The position numbers and the translations under genes were made by a program. From positions 22,654,066-22,718,065 of the forward strand of contig NC_012872.2 in assembly GCF_000003195.3 (NCBI RefSeq): a stretch of 64,000 nucleotides of DNA, read 5' to 3'. Of this stretch, positions 23,658 to 35,804 are shown piece by piece. Every line of letters starts with the position of its first letter. Within the stretch, counting starts at the first letter, position 1. Source of the stretch: Sorghum bicolor. Lineage: Eukaryota > Streptophyta > Magnoliopsida > Poales > Poaceae. Below the pieces are notes generated by a model. That model saw only the letters and a program-made list of their open reading frames with translations. It searched no databases and was not told where the DNA came from.

Positions 23658-26600
23658 GAAGGCGTGCTCGTCGACTTTCTCCGTCCAAATGCCGACATAT
23701 TTGCATGGAGTCCCTCGGACATGCCAGGCATACCGAGGGAAAGTCGCCGAGCACTCCTTGGAAATTCGAGCCGGTTCCAAGTCAGTGAAACAACGGTTGC
23801 GTCGCTTTGATGAGGAGAAACGCAAGATCATTGGTGAGGAGATCCACAAGCTTTTGACGATCGGATTCATCAAGGAGGTTCACCATCCCGACTGGTTAGC
23901 AAACCCTATACTAGTTAAGAAAAAGAATGGGAAAATGAGGATGTGTGTCGATTATACAAGTTTAAATACAGCATGTCCAAAAGTTCCTTTTCTATTACCA
24001 TGTATCGATCAAATTATTGATTCTACTACGGGATGTGAAACCCTTTCTTACCTTGATGCATATTCTGGTTACCATCAAATAAAAATGAAAGAGTCCGACC
24101 AGCTCGCGACGTCTTTCATCATGCCTTTTGGGATGTATTGTTATGTAACCATGCCGTTCGGGCTTCAAAACACGGGAGCAACATACCAGCGATGCATGCT
24201 CCATGTGTTTGGCAAACATATATGGTCGACGGTCGAGGCATACGTTGACGACATCGTCGTCAAGTCAAAGAAATGAGGTGACCTAATTCAGGACCTCGAG
24301 ATCGCTTTCAGTTGCTTACGTGCCAACAAAATCAAGCTCAACCCCGAGAAGTGCGTCTTTGGCGTACCTCGAGGCATGCTCTTGGGTTACATAGTTTCCC
24401 AACACGGCATTGAGGCCAACCCCGAGAAAGTCTCGGCCATCACAAGAATGGGGCCGATCCGAGACGTCAAGGGAGTGCAAAAGGTCACGGGATGTTTAGC
24501 GGCGCTAAGCCGTTTTATCTCTAGGTTGGGCGAGAAGGCATTGCCACTGTACCGGCTCTTGAAAAAAGCCGAGCGTTTCGCATGGACCCCTGAAGCCGAG
24601 GAAGCCCTCGATAACTTGAAGAAAACGCTGACCTCTGCCCCGGTCCTGGTCCCGCCTCAACCCGCAGAACCTCTGCTTTTGTACGTTGCCTCGACGACCC
24701 AGGTCGTCAGTGCGGCAGTAGTGGTCGAGAGGCAGGAAGAGGGGCATGCGCTGCCAGTCCAGAGGCCGGTCTATTTCATCAGTGGGGTAGTCTAAGAGAC
24801 CAAGGCACGGTACCCGCAGATCCAGAAGCTAATCTATGCGGTGATCCTCACCCAACGCAAGCTGCAACATTACTTCCTCGGCCACCCTATCACGGTGGTC
24901 TCATCCTTCCCCTTGGGTGAGATCATCCAAAGTCGGGAGGCCACGGGAAGAATCGCCAAATGGTCGATCGAGCTCATGAGTGAGACCCTCACTTATGCAC
25001 CCCGCAAAGCCATCAAGTCTCAAGCTTTGGTGGATTTCATCGTGGAGTGGACGGAATCCCAGCTCCCCCCTGGCCCAAGTTCAAGTGGAACTATGGACGA
25101 TGTATTTCTATGGGTCTCTCATGAAGATGGGAGCTGGGGCGGGTCTGTTATTCGTCTCGCCCCTTGGCGTCCATATGAGGTACGTCATCAGGATACACTT
25201 TGCTGCATCCAACAATGTCGCGGAGTACGAGGCCCTTGTCAACGGTCTAAAGATCACCATTGAGCTAGGAGTTCGACGCCTCGACGTTCGAGGCGACTCC
25301 CAACTCGCCATCGACCAAGTGATGAAGGCCTCCAACTGCTACAACCCGAAAATGGAGGCATACTGCAAGGAGGTACGTCGACTCGAGGACAAGTTCCATG
25401 GTCTCGAGCTCGTCCACATCGCCCGATGCTACAACGAGGCAGCCGACGAACTCGCCAAGATCGCCTCGACTCGAGGTACGGTCCCGCCCGACGCGCTCTC
25501 AAGAGATCTGCACGAGCCATCCGTCGACTTGGGCTCGGGGGCTGGCATCGAAACCACCAAACTTCAACAAACCGACACCATCGAAGCGTTACTAGCGGAT
25601 GCCGAGGTAATGGAGGTGGAACAGCAGCCCGATCGACCGTTCGACTGGTGCACGCCGTTCCTCGATTGCCTAATTCGATGCGAGTTACCAGAAGATCGTT
25701 CCGAGGCCCGCCCTATCACTCGACGAGCTAAATCGTATGTGATCTATGGCGAAAGCAACAAACTATACCGACGAAGCCCGATGGGAATCTTGCAGCGATG
25801 TATCACCATAGAAGAAGGTCGAAAACTCCTCAAGGATCTACACTCGGGGGCTTGTGGCCACCACGCCGCTCCACGGACCCTCGTAGGGAACGCTTTCCGA
25901 CAGGGCATCTACTGGCCAACGGCCGCAGCCGACGCCATCGAGCTTGTACGCTCATGCCATGGGTGCCAATTTTATGCCAAGTTGACGCACCTCCCCGCTC
26001 ATGCCCTCCAAATGATCCCTATCACGTGGCCATTCGCGGTGTGGGGTCTCGACCTCGTAGGGCCTCTCTAGAAAGCGGCAGGAGGGTACACACATCTGCT
26101 GGTGGCCATCGATAAATTCTCCAAATGGATCGAGGCTCGACCCATCATGAACATCCACTCCGAGCAAGCCGTCCTTTTCTTCACGAACATCATCCACCGG
26201 TTTGGGATCCCCAACATCATCATCACCGACAACGGCACTCAGTTCACCGGCAAAAAGTTCTTGGACTTCTGCAACCGGCATCACATCCATGTGAACTAGT
26301 CTGCAGTGGCCCACCCTCGAACTAACGGCCAGGTCGAGTGTGCCAATGGCATGTTTTTGCAGGGACTCAAACAAAGGATCTACAACCGCTTGAAGAAATT
26401 CGGCAAGAAATGGGTCGAAGATCTCTCTTCGGTCCTATGGAGCTTAAGAACGACACCGAGCAGGGCCACAAAATACACCCCATTCTTCATGGTCTACGGC
26501 TCCGAGGCCGTGCTCCCAACAGACCTCGAGTATGGGTCCCCTCGACTCAAAGCATACAACGAGCAATCAAATAAGGAGACTCGAGAGAAGGTGGTCGACT

Positions 26601-26887
26601 AGCTCGAGGAAGCTCGAGACATGGCAATCCTCAACTCCGCCAGACCCCAGCAGAAGCTTCGACGCTATCACGACAAGCATGTGCGCAAGAGGGATCTAAA
26701 CGTGGGCTATCTTTTCCTACGGCGGCTGCAAAGCAACCAAGGACGCCACAAGCTGACTCCACCTTGGGAGGGCCCATACGTGGTGGCCGAGGTCCTGAAG
26801 CCAGGGACATACAAGCTCGCAGATGAAAAAGGGGCAGTCTTCAATAACGCGTGGAACATCGAACAGCTACGTCGATTCTACACCTAG
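23658..26887 (+). pseudogene. pol pseudogene of element A: RT, RNase H, second RNase H, integrase
   Basis: RT occupies 23689-24276 and on (MRMCVDYTSLN, YLDAYSGYHQI, AYVDDIVVKSK) with a TGA at 24274-24276; RT/RNase H continues in the same frame to 25090 with a TAG at 24793-24795. A frameshift near 25090 leads to a second, archaeal-type RNase H (about 25090-25480), in which the first catalytic Asp is Tyr (MYFYGSLM) while AEYEAL, RGDSQL and NEAADELA remain. Integrase (about 25830-26887) has an HHCC finger (ACGHH, SCHGCQ) and triad residues in LVAIDKFS, ITDNGTQF and NGQVECAN, but is cut by TAGs at 26069, 26297 and 26600. The order RT-RH-aRH-INT defines the Tat lineage. Confidence 0.88.
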
Positions 26888-27031
26888 AATTTCAAAGCTT
26901 TATGTTCCCATGTACATTTTGTACCCAGACCTTATGAATGAATGCATGAATGGATAAGATCTTTCCCTCGAGCAATTTACTTTTTTATTGGTGGAAATCT
27001 CGACACTAGAAGGGAGTACCAACTATGACCC
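26888..27031 (+). other. 3' spacer of element A, left of the element C insertion
   Basis: Non-coding sequence after the integrase stop. It ends in GACCC (27027-27031), the left target-site duplication of element C, and its continuation is at 53136. Confidence 0.75.
27027..27031. repeat. Target-site duplication (left) of element C
   Basis: GACCC directly precedes TGTTGACACC and is repeated at 53131-53135 after the CCAACA end of the right LTR. Confidence 0.9.
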
Positions 27032-27747
27032 TGTTGACACCGTTTTTGGACACGTACCCAGAGACCAGTAGAGTATAGATCGACAGGTGGACCAATGGTA
27101 ACTAACCTGTAGAAGAGTTGCCGATGAGGATAGTGGCCAATGAAGAGACGATTGAATATGACTAAGTCTATAGGTGGTGACGTGTTCTTCCCGATGATTA
27201 ATATTGGTATTTTTCGATGGCTATAACAGGAAGACTGCCGATGACTCTGAAGGGAAGCGTGGAGGTTGCTGATTGATCTGTGGCGGTGTTCCGGTCGGTT
27301 ACGAATTGGTGGTTTAATGTTTTCCTTAGTTATTTAAATTTGTTTTTTATACAGATTCTGTTTAATTTGGAATTCGAGTCCTAGTCGTGTCTGATTGTAG
27401 CTCTTTGAGCAGGGTATAAATGTTGACCCTAGGGCCTTGTAATGAGACATCTATCAATCAATCAAACACAAGTTTTTAGTCATATTCCAGCATCTACTTT
27501 TTCGATGACTTTGTCATATTTTCCTTTTTACTACGAGTTCTTAAGGATCGGTCGACTTAAGCTCGGCGTATTCTCGAGTTCCGCGTGATCACCTCTTGGC
27601 CGTGACATCCGGGCGTATCGCTGTTGTCGGGACCAAAGTGGTCGAGTTATCACCTTTGCCGATAGTAAGGTCAAATCGGCTGGCACGCCTTAACGTTTGA
27701 ATCGAGTATTAGCCCTTTGTGTTTGCAGATCCACTTTTGCACCAACA
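27032..27747 (+). repeat. 5' LTR of element C (716 bp)
   Basis: Matches 52415-53130 in full and in length. A TATA box is at 27415-27421. Several GCCGATG words are present. No ORF of note. Confidence 0.93.
27415..27421 (+). promoter_or_regulatory. TATA box in the 5' LTR of C
   Basis: TATAAAT after GAGCAGGG, 383 bp into the LTR; the right LTR has the same site at 52798-52804. Likely core promoter for the genomic RNA, with the CTTGTAAT/CTATCAATCAATC region downstream as candidate R/U5. Confidence 0.65.
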
Positions 27748-27754
27748 CATCTTT

Positions 27755-27772
27755 TGGCACGCCTGGCGGGAC
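27755..27772 (+). promoter_or_regulatory. Primer binding site of element C
   Basis: TGGCACGCCTGGCGGGAC begins seven bases after the LTR end. Position and the starting TGG (complement of tRNA CCA) mark the primer site. Similar sites are found in Tat-lineage elements; I did not identify the tRNA with certainty. Confidence 0.75.
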
Positions 27773-27795
27773 AAAGATTCAAGATCAAGATCGAC

Positions 27796-30700
27796 ATGGC
27801 GACTTCTGAGTTCGACTTGGATAACGTCATCCCTGTGACAGAAGCCAATCTCAGCGATGAGCAGAAGCAAGCTATCGCGAAAGCCATGGAGGATTACAAG
27901 CAGCAATGTTTGAAATCCTTCAGCATCAACAGGAGTGGCGAAGTAATCCAGAAAGAAGCGCTGCTGGCTCCTTGGTAGGTTACTTTCAAAGCCAATCCTA
28001 GTAAACTCCAAGACATGGTTGATAGTGCTATTAACCGTGCCTTGATCAATCAAGCTGGTGTGCTGTCCAATACGGTTTTCAATGCCGTGGCTAGAACTTT
28101 CAAAGAAGGACAGTTGCCACCAAATTATGTGGGCCCTGTCTATCATCAGCCGGGATCACCAGTAGTCACAGCTCCATCGGCTGCTATAGCCGCTGGGGGC
28201 ACAGAGACTGCCGTTCCTCCAAGTACGTTGGGAGTCACTAATGCGCAGACAACACTGATGACAACCAATCCACCGACATCAAATGAGTCTACTAAGCTCA
28301 CTACAGACCTATTGGCATCGGCAATGTCGGGATCTGTTCCTCCTAATTGGTGGGGTTTTGGTATGCACCCAGAGTTCATGCTGAAGACACCTAGTACATC
28401 TCAAACGGCTGATATGAGAGGCAAGGCTCCTATGGCATCGGCACCTCCAAATATGCCAATGAATCAGAGTCCCCAGTATACTACAACTAGTACTGCAAGA
28501 CCTTACACTGGGAATTCTCAAGCTCCAACGTTCCAGATGCCTAATGCATCGGCAGATTCAATGCCGACACAATAGAGGTTTATGACTCAGCCAGGGTATA
28601 TCAATTCAATGATGTTGCCCAATTACCAGTCATCGGCAGGACCTATGCCGATGAATGCTAATATTGGATGGCCTGGGCAGCAAATCTTTCCACAGATGCC
28701 TCAACAGAATCACCATACTACGGGGTTTCAACAAGGCTAGATCCAACCTGGATTCCAGAATCAAGGGATGGTCAATTAGCTGATGAATCTTGGTCAACAG
28801 TTTGGTGGTCAGATGATCAACCCCATGTTCCATGCAGATCGAGCGCCTCAGCAACATGTGGAGGTTTATCAGCAGGCGCCAGATCCTCAACCACCTAATC
28901 GGCAAGATGCCGATGCTTGGGCCGATAAGATTGCTGAAGTAATGAGAGACCAATTCGGGATAAAACCCAAAGTTAACACTTACTCTTATCGGACACCGTA
29001 TCCTCCTACATATGATTTAATCCCACTTCCAAATCGGTACAAGGTACCGGATTTTACTAAGTTTTCTAGACAGGATGATACGTCAACTCTAGAGCATGTC
29101 AACAGGTTCATCATCCAATGTGGAGAAGCTGCTAACAGAGATGAGTTGAGGGTTCGCTTGTTCTCATCATCTTTATCTGGATCGGCTTTCACTTGGTTTA
29201 TTTCGTTACCTCCTAACTCAGTGATTACTTGGACCGATCTGGAGAAACAATTCCACAAGTACTTTTTTGGAGTTCATGAGAAGAAGATTACCGATTTGGT
29301 CAAATTAAAGCAACGCAATGATGAATCGGTTGAAAGTTTTGTACAGAGGTTGCGAGAGGTCAAGAACAAATGCTATAGTCTGGTTTTGGACGATCGGCAG
29401 CTAGCCGATTTGGCTTTCCAATGTTTGTTGCCGCATGTTAGGGACAAGTATGCCTCTCAAGAGTTTGAAAGCTTAAGTCATTTGGTGCAGAGAATTTCTT
29501 ATCAGGATATTAGACCTTTTGAGCCCAAGAGAGCATGGAACAAAAAGGTGTCATTTGTCGATGATGCAACTAGCTCGGATTCTAATGAGGAGCCAGTCAT
29601 CGGTTTGGCAGAGTGGGTGAAAAATAAGAAGCTGATGTCTTGCCCTTTTGGGTATAAGGAGCCAGAGAAGTTCGCATTTGATATCACTAAAGCCGATAGG
29701 ATATTTGACTTTCTACTTCAGGAAGGGCAAATCAAATTGTGACCCAATCATGTGATTCCATCGGCTGAAGAATTGAAGAAGATGAAATATTGCAAGTGGC
29801 ACAATGCGACTTCTCACAGCACCAATGAGTGCAAAGTTTTCAGGCAAAAACTGCAATCAGCTATAGAAACTAGGAGAATAAAGTTTGATAGTTCTAAAGC
29901 TCAAAAGCCAATGAAGATTGATCAACATCCTTTCCCAACAAATATGTTGGATGCTAAGGGAAAGACCAAGGTTTTGACGTCGGAAGCAGCTCAAAAAGGT
30001 GCATCGGTAGATCCTCAGCATCAAATTACTGATGCTGATGCCAAAGGGAAAGGCTTGATCCAAGAAAGAAGGCTTCCCCGATCCGGTGTTGTGATAACTC
30101 ATAGAAGGCCTCGGGAAACTTGGCAGCAACGTGAAGATCGGTATCGGCGCCAGCAAGAAGACTATCGTTGGGAAGAAGAAAGACGCCGACAGGAGTGGAA
30201 TCAGCACAGATATCACTGGAACTGCCCGTTCTTTATCCATTGCTGGGAGCAAAATATTAAATTACCCACTGTTAGAGATTGCCCTAAATGCATTGGTTAT
30301 GATCGGTATGACAGATCAGATCGGTAGTATCAGATCAATGACCGCCGGTTTGATGGGCCGATTAGGGGGAGAACTTCAGTGCATGATCGGCTGGGGGCAG
30401 ACTCAGTGTACATGATAGGATTGGTGATCTTGTTCGATATATTCTTAGGAATCAGGAAGAGCTTGAAGAGATGGCAAATGTGCAAGTTCCCGATGAGTTC
30501 ATATTTTGCAGTGATGCTAATACTCATCGGATGGAGTCAAGGGAACATCGTCGTCCATCGACAAGGCAGTCACCACTTCCCCCATGGTCTCTAGAGGGGT
30601 TGACTAAGACACAGGAAAGGAGACTGCAGCGCGAAAGGCGAGAAGAGCTAAGCAAGAGCGAGAACTCTGACCAGCCTGGGGATCGGCAACAACCAGAACC

Positions 30701-30869
30701 TAAAGGGAAAGGGCCATCAGTAGATGCCAACATGGTATTTATGTTGCCGATGGAATTCCTTGTGCCATCCAGTGATGACGAGGAGTTGGAGTTTTCCGAC
30801 CAGATAGCTCAGTTGGCTCTGGATCCGATGACAGCTATCTTTGAAAAGCCTGCCGACAATGAAAGGTAG
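27796..30869 (+). pseudogene. gag pseudogene of element C
   Basis: The frame begins at ATG 27796 (MATSEFDLDNVIPV), is broken by TAG at 27976-27978 and 28573-28575, and is disordered until 28783, where the capsid-like domain is open (28783-29742: VNRFIIQCGE, FTWFISLPPNSVITW, EKQFHKYF). A TGA near 29740 follows, then 29752-30327 with a zinc knuckle of CHHC type (YCKWHNATSHSTNEC), which keeps retroviral spacing with His in place of the second Cys. A further Cys-rich motif (CPFFIHC, DCPKC) lies at about 30222-30290. Between 30327 and 30471 an indel shifts the frame; 30471-30869 gives the basic C-terminal region. Element F holds a much better copy (54238-56960). Confidence 0.82.
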
Positions 30870-31396
30870 CATCTTAAAGCCCTCTTTGTCAAGGGAAGAG
30901 TTGATAGTCAGCCGATGACCAAGATTTTAATTGATGGTGGAGCTGCTATCAACATGATGCCATATGCAGTCTATCGGAAGCTTGGAAAGGGAGATCAGGA
31001 TCTAACTAAGACCGATATGATGCTAAAAGACTTTGAAGGAAATGTGTCTCCGGTTAAGGGGGCAATCTGTGTCGAGTTGACCATCGGCAGCAAAACCTTG
31101 CCGACAACTTTCTTTGTGATTAGTGGAAAAGGTGCTTATAATCTGCTGCTAGGGAGAGACTGGACTCATGCTAATTGTTGCATCCCATCAACAAGGCACC
31201 AATGCTTGGTCCAGTGTGTAGGTGACAAGATTGAGATTGTCCCGTGAGATTCTTCCTATGTTGTTGCATCGGCAGAGGCGGACACTTATGAAAAGACTAG
31301 GTGCATCTCGGGAGAGATTTGGGATAAGGATTTCCTCAAAGTTGCCGATTATGAAATTCCACCGATCCAAGCAGTTGGTTCTGATGAGGAGTTTTA
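30870..31396 (+). pseudogene. Protease pseudogene of element C
   Basis: The frame follows gag after a TAG (30867-30869) and is open at 30915-31247 with MTKILIDGGAAINMMPYAVY (active-site DGG) and GAYNLLLGRDW. A TGA at 31245-31247 breaks it and the frame runs on to the natural TAA overlapping the pol ATG (TAATG, 31395-31399). Element F has the same domain intact at 57060-57644. Confidence 0.8.
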
Positions 31397-31901
31397 ATGG
31401 ATAGGTTCGCCGATGATGGAAAATTAGGCCAGGGATTCACATCGGCCGATGATTTAGTGGATGTAGATATAGGTAGTGGTGATAAACCTAGACCTACTTT
31501 TATTAGTGCTAAGTTAATTTCTGAGTGTAAGTAGCAGTTAACCGATCTGCTAAAGGAGTATAAAGATTGCTTTGCTTGGGATTATACTGAGATGCCTGGT
31601 TTAGACCGATCAATTGTTGAACATCGGTTACCCATCAGGTCTGGATTTCGGCCATATCAGCAGCCTGCTCGTCGATGTAATCCTAATATTCTTTCTGATA
31701 TCAAGGCCGAGATAACCAAACATATCGAAGCTAAATTTATTCGGCAATGTCGGTATGCCGAGTGGATTTCCAATGTTGTTCCAGTCTACAAGAAAAATGG
31801 GAAGTTTCGGGTTTGCATTGATTTCAGGAATCTTAACAAAACTACACCGATGGATGGTTACCCAATGCCAGTTGCCGATCTACTGGTTGATGCTGCGGTT
31901 G
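31397..31901 (+). pseudogene. pol pseudogene of element C, 5' part (RT N-terminus)
   Basis: Starts at the ATG in TAATG, one frame back (-1) from gag-protease, as in element F. It has a TAG at about 31532, then a clean stretch with FRPYQQPARRCNPN, EWISNVVPVYKKNGKFRVC and DFRNLNKTTPMDGYPMPVADLL. It ends at the GGTTG target site where solo LTR D is inserted and resumes at 45755. Confidence 0.85.
31897..31901. repeat. Target-site duplication (left) of solo LTR D
   Basis: GGTTG precedes TGTAACACCCC and recurs at 45755-45759; the uninterrupted homologue in F (58137-58160 region) confirms a clean insertion. Confidence 0.88.
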
Positions 31902-32242
31902 TGTAACACCCCAGTGTTATGGTTGCATTAATCATGTGCATAGCATGAGCATCATCATCTACTCAAAGCATATCATGATCATCCTCTATCTTGAGCCATG
32001 TCATTCTATGCAAAAATGTGATCTAAATTGCTTAAATAGGCTTCCTATGCTTATGTTTGAGTGAACCATGCTTGTGTTTGTGCTCTATGCCTTGGTAACT
32101 AGTTTATCTATGCTTAACTTAACCTTGGGAACAATTTTCATGTTGATCACTTCTCCAAAATAATCATTTAAGTCATACTTATGCAAATAGGCTCTAGAAA
32201 CCTCTTTTGCTTAGGCTTTTAAAAAGTGTTTCATAAAATGTT

Positions 32243-32247
32243 TGCAT
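32243..32247. repeat. Target-site duplication (left) of element E
   Basis: TGCAT precedes TGTTGACGG and recurs at 41516-41520. Confidence 0.9.
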
Positions 32248-33479
32248 TGTTGACGGTTCTTAAGTATCAATTTTAATTATCAAATAAACAAGAGAAAGGA
32301 CCAATATGCAAACAACACCTAGAATTAGGGTTTGATCTAACAGAATTCCACGAGTTTTGTTGTTTATCTGTTTCTGCAGGGGGTTATCAGGAAATAAGGA
32401 AGAAAGGCCTACATGTCGGGATTACATAGAGATATCAACGCACCGCGCAATTTTACATCATCTAGAAGACCCCAGAAGCCACGAGACCGAAGCGGAGGCA
32501 AAACTGGGCCAGGCCTAGGGCACCAGCCCTGGTAGCCTGGGCGCCCGCCCCCCTGCTGGAGCCAAATCAGGACTCTTTCGTTCGGGATATTCCACCGACC
32601 TACAGGATCAAGAAAAACATAGTACCACCCCGGCTATCGAACCAAAAACGCATAGAAGGGGAGGACTATATAAGCAAGGCCCCCTGGCCCCTGGGGAGAC
32701 ATGAAGAAATTATCATAGAGACTAAGGGGTGCCCTCGAAGGAAAACCTCTTCTCTAATTAATATTTCTTTTTAGGCTTAGCAATCAATGTAAGGTAGAAA
32801 TAGATCTTCTAGTTTCTACTAGATTGAGAGAGATAGAGTGGAGGTGTAGAGTGGAGGAAGCCCGGCCTGTCGGTGTCTACTCCAAGCTTGTACCTGCGGG
32901 ATCAAGTTCTCCTAACCCGAAGCTTGCTCCTAGGATTTTTCAGTAATTCGACTTCTAAATTCTAGTAAGTTCTTGTTTTATTGTTCTTATGGTTTATGAG
33001 TTTACTTTAATCTCTTCGCGTAGAGTTTAGAGTAATCATTGCTAGCGTAAACATGGTGTTTAGGCTGGGGTACTCATAGAAATTCTCTGACTAGCTGGAC
33101 CGTGGTAGTAGTGAGGAACGTGACAATTCCGAGCTACCTTTGTAGATGACATCTCGTTAGCAGAAAGGATAGGGTTTATAGGTGCGGGTCGAACATCCTT
33201 TGTGGTGTCTAGATTCCGTTAGCCTCCCCATTAGAACAGTAGATCATCCTTACCAAGGTTAGAAGGAGAGTACGGTTGCAGTCTTCTCTATTTATCACTC
33301 ACATCGAAAGACATTCCTTGTGCCTAAAGGTTAGTAGTAATAGACCGGTTAGTCAGATGCACTCTTTCTCCTAGTGGTAGAAAATAAATACGATACTCTG
33401 GATAATTTCCCGGGTGAAGTGCTCACCGATATCCGTGCGCTTGCGGATCAATTCCTTATTGCGTTCCCAAATATCAACA
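32248..33479 (+). repeat. 5' LTR of element E (1232 bp)
   Basis: Begins TGTTGACGG and ends ATATCAACA. It matches 40352-41515 except that about 69 bp around 33080-33155 have no counterpart on the right. Confidence 0.93.
32667..32674 (+). promoter_or_regulatory. TATA box in the 5' LTR of E
   Basis: TATATAAG in GAGGACTATATAAGCAAG, repeated at 40771-40778 in the right LTR. Likely core promoter of the element. Confidence 0.75.
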
Positions 33480-33487
33480 AGCATTTC

Positions 33488-33505
33488 TGGCGCCGTTGCC
33501 GAGGA
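33488..33505 (+). promoter_or_regulatory. Primer binding site of element E (tRNA-Asp type)
   Basis: TGGCGCCGTTGCCGAGGA, eight bases inside the LTR. Athila elements characteristically use a tRNA-Asp primer with this sequence. Confidence 0.85.
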
Positions 33506-33611
33506 GAAAGACGGTTGCTGAGATAACATGTGTCTTACTATTAGCTTGTATCTATACTTTTATCTTTTCTTATCTTTTATATCCTTTATTTATTTTCTTT
33601 ATTCTTACCTT

Positions 33612-35804
33612 ATGGAAAACCAAAATTCTAAATCGATCCATGAGTCTGCAATCCCTTTAGCAACTAACCTTTTACCATGGGAATCATCACAGCCTATCCA
33701 AACACCCCAGTATAAGTTAAGTTCTAGGTTGATTGCCATGATTCAAAACCTATCTTTTTTGGGAAAGGAAGACGAAAACCCTTACCTTCATATTAGAGAT
33801 TTTGAGCAAACATGTGATTGTCTTCGCATTGAAGGCATTTCTGATAAGACTTTACGTTGGAAGCTTTTCCCTTTTTCTCTAAGGGGAGAAGCTAGACAAT
33901 GGTACAGTCAGAAGGTAAGTCAACAACAAGGTGAATGGGGAGTTTTACGAGCCAACTTTTGTCTAGATTTCTATTCCCTTGACCGTATAGCCGACCTTAG
34001 ACTCGAAGTCCTATCTTTTAAACAAAAAGATAATGAAACTTTGGGAAAATCCTGGAAACGTTTTTATGATCTTTTAGAATCTGGTCCAAACCTTAATCTT
34101 GAAGACCCTGTTCTTTTATTTCACTTTTTTCGAGGTCTTCATAGAAATCACAAACAAATGCTTCACACAATGTCTAGAGGTTCTTTCTTTCGCATCCCTG
34201 CTGATGAAGCTAGAGTGATCCTAGATAGAATCCTAGAAGCTGAGACGGATAATACCCTTCATGATGAAACCTACGAAGCCGAAGTAGACACTCTGCCAAA
34301 TTATTCATCTACTTTAGCTAATCCAAGTTTTGAGCCACAAGAGGAAGAAATTCCACCACCGGACTTCATGCTGGATATAGAATCCGATCTTTTTGCCGAT
34401 TTTGGAAATATTTCAAACTACCATTCTATTGACAAACCCCAAAACGGCCAGTTTAGCATTTATTTGCCAAGTGAATATCAATTGAGAGAGCTTATCTCAG
34501 TAATGAGTAGCGAATGGTTGGAGGAATCAGAGCTTTCCTCTGATGTGATCCGTTTGGACACACCCTCTATAACTATACGCTGTGCTTATAATTCTGATCG
34601 ATTTAATGCTCTTTATAATCCTGTTGTGGGGATCAACATTATGTCTGAATCCTTTGCACTTAAACTATTTAAAAATCTTATCTTAACCCCCACAATAAAT
34701 GTCATAAAGGAATCTTCGGGACGATTAGTCCCCAGTCTTGGAATTATAAATGTCCTACCTCTTACGGTAGAAGGCTCCATGGTTCATTTGAACTTCTATA
34801 TCTTTGATACATGGGACTTCGACCTGTTGATAGGACAACCTTTTAGAAGACTCCTTTATGAAGGTCATACTGGAAAGCTACACATTTCTTTTGGAAAAAC
34901 CTTTAAATTCCCAATAACAATTTCACACTCTTTAAATAATAAGGCCGAGTCATATCTTTTGACTGATCCTATGGAGGAAGTAAAGGCTGCATCTCTAGAG
35001 CTTTTAGATGAACCAGACTTAGAAGACGAAACTCCTTTCTTCATTGAAGAAGAAGACGAACCTTCTGAGCCTAAACCCTTAGATGAGTTTGCAGAAACAC
35101 CTAGACCCCCCATAGAACTTAAAACTTTACCACCCGGTCTTACCTATGCTTTCCTAAACAATAATCTAGAGTTCCCTGTGATCATTAGCGATAAACTCAC
35201 TCAGGATCAAACTCTGCGATTAATGACTATCCTTGAGAAACATCACTCGGTTTTTGGCTATTCACTTCAAGATCTTACAGGAATCAGTCCTATGATTTGT
35301 ACACATCGTATTCCAACAGATCCTTCTGTTACACCCTCTCGAGAACCCCAACGTAGACTTAACAACACTATGAGAGAGGTAGTTAAAAAGGAAGTTATTA
35401 AGTTGCTGCATGCAGGGATTATATATCCTGTGCCGCACAGTGAGTGGGTGAGCCCAGTCCAAGTTGTGCCCAAAAAGGGAGGCATGACAGTTATTATGAA
35501 TGAAAAGAACGAGCTAATTCCGCAACGCACCGTCACAGGATGGCGGATGTGCATAGACTATAGAAAACTAAATAAAGCCACGAGAAAGGATCACTTTCCT
35601 TTACCTTTTATAGATGAGATGCTAGAGCGGTTAGCAAACCATTCATTCTTTTGTTTCTTAGATGGATATTCAGGGTATCATCAAATCCCGATCCATCCCG
35701 ATGATCAAAGCAAAACCACTTTTACACGCCCTTATGGAACTTATGCTTACCGTAGAATGTTTTCGGGTTATGTAATGCACCAGCTTCTTTTCAAAGATGC
35801 ATGA
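33612..35804 (+). pseudogene. Gag, protease-like region and RT N-terminal half, element E
   Basis: The start at ATG 33612 (MENQNSKSIHES) is chosen because the upstream in-frame extension is hydrophobic leader-like translation without homology. Residues about 50-220 form the Athila Gag domain (LFPFSLRGEARQWY, LHRNHKQML). The protease-like domain follows at about residues 320-420, but the expected D-[ST]-G is NPVVG (34617-34631), followed by IGQPFRRLL. RT starts with EWVSPVQVVPKKGG and has FLDGYSGYHQIPI (motif A intact). Just before the conserved PFGLCNAP motif one base is missing (about 35757-35762), so the frame runs out at the TGA at 35802-35804 while the RT continues in the frame of 35801. 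Confidence 0.88.

Noticed and set aside
23505..23873. Minus-strand ORFs over the protease and RT of A (also 22977-23192, 25952-26374)
   Set aside because: Shadow frames of the sense pol; the sense translations have catalytic motifs and these do not.
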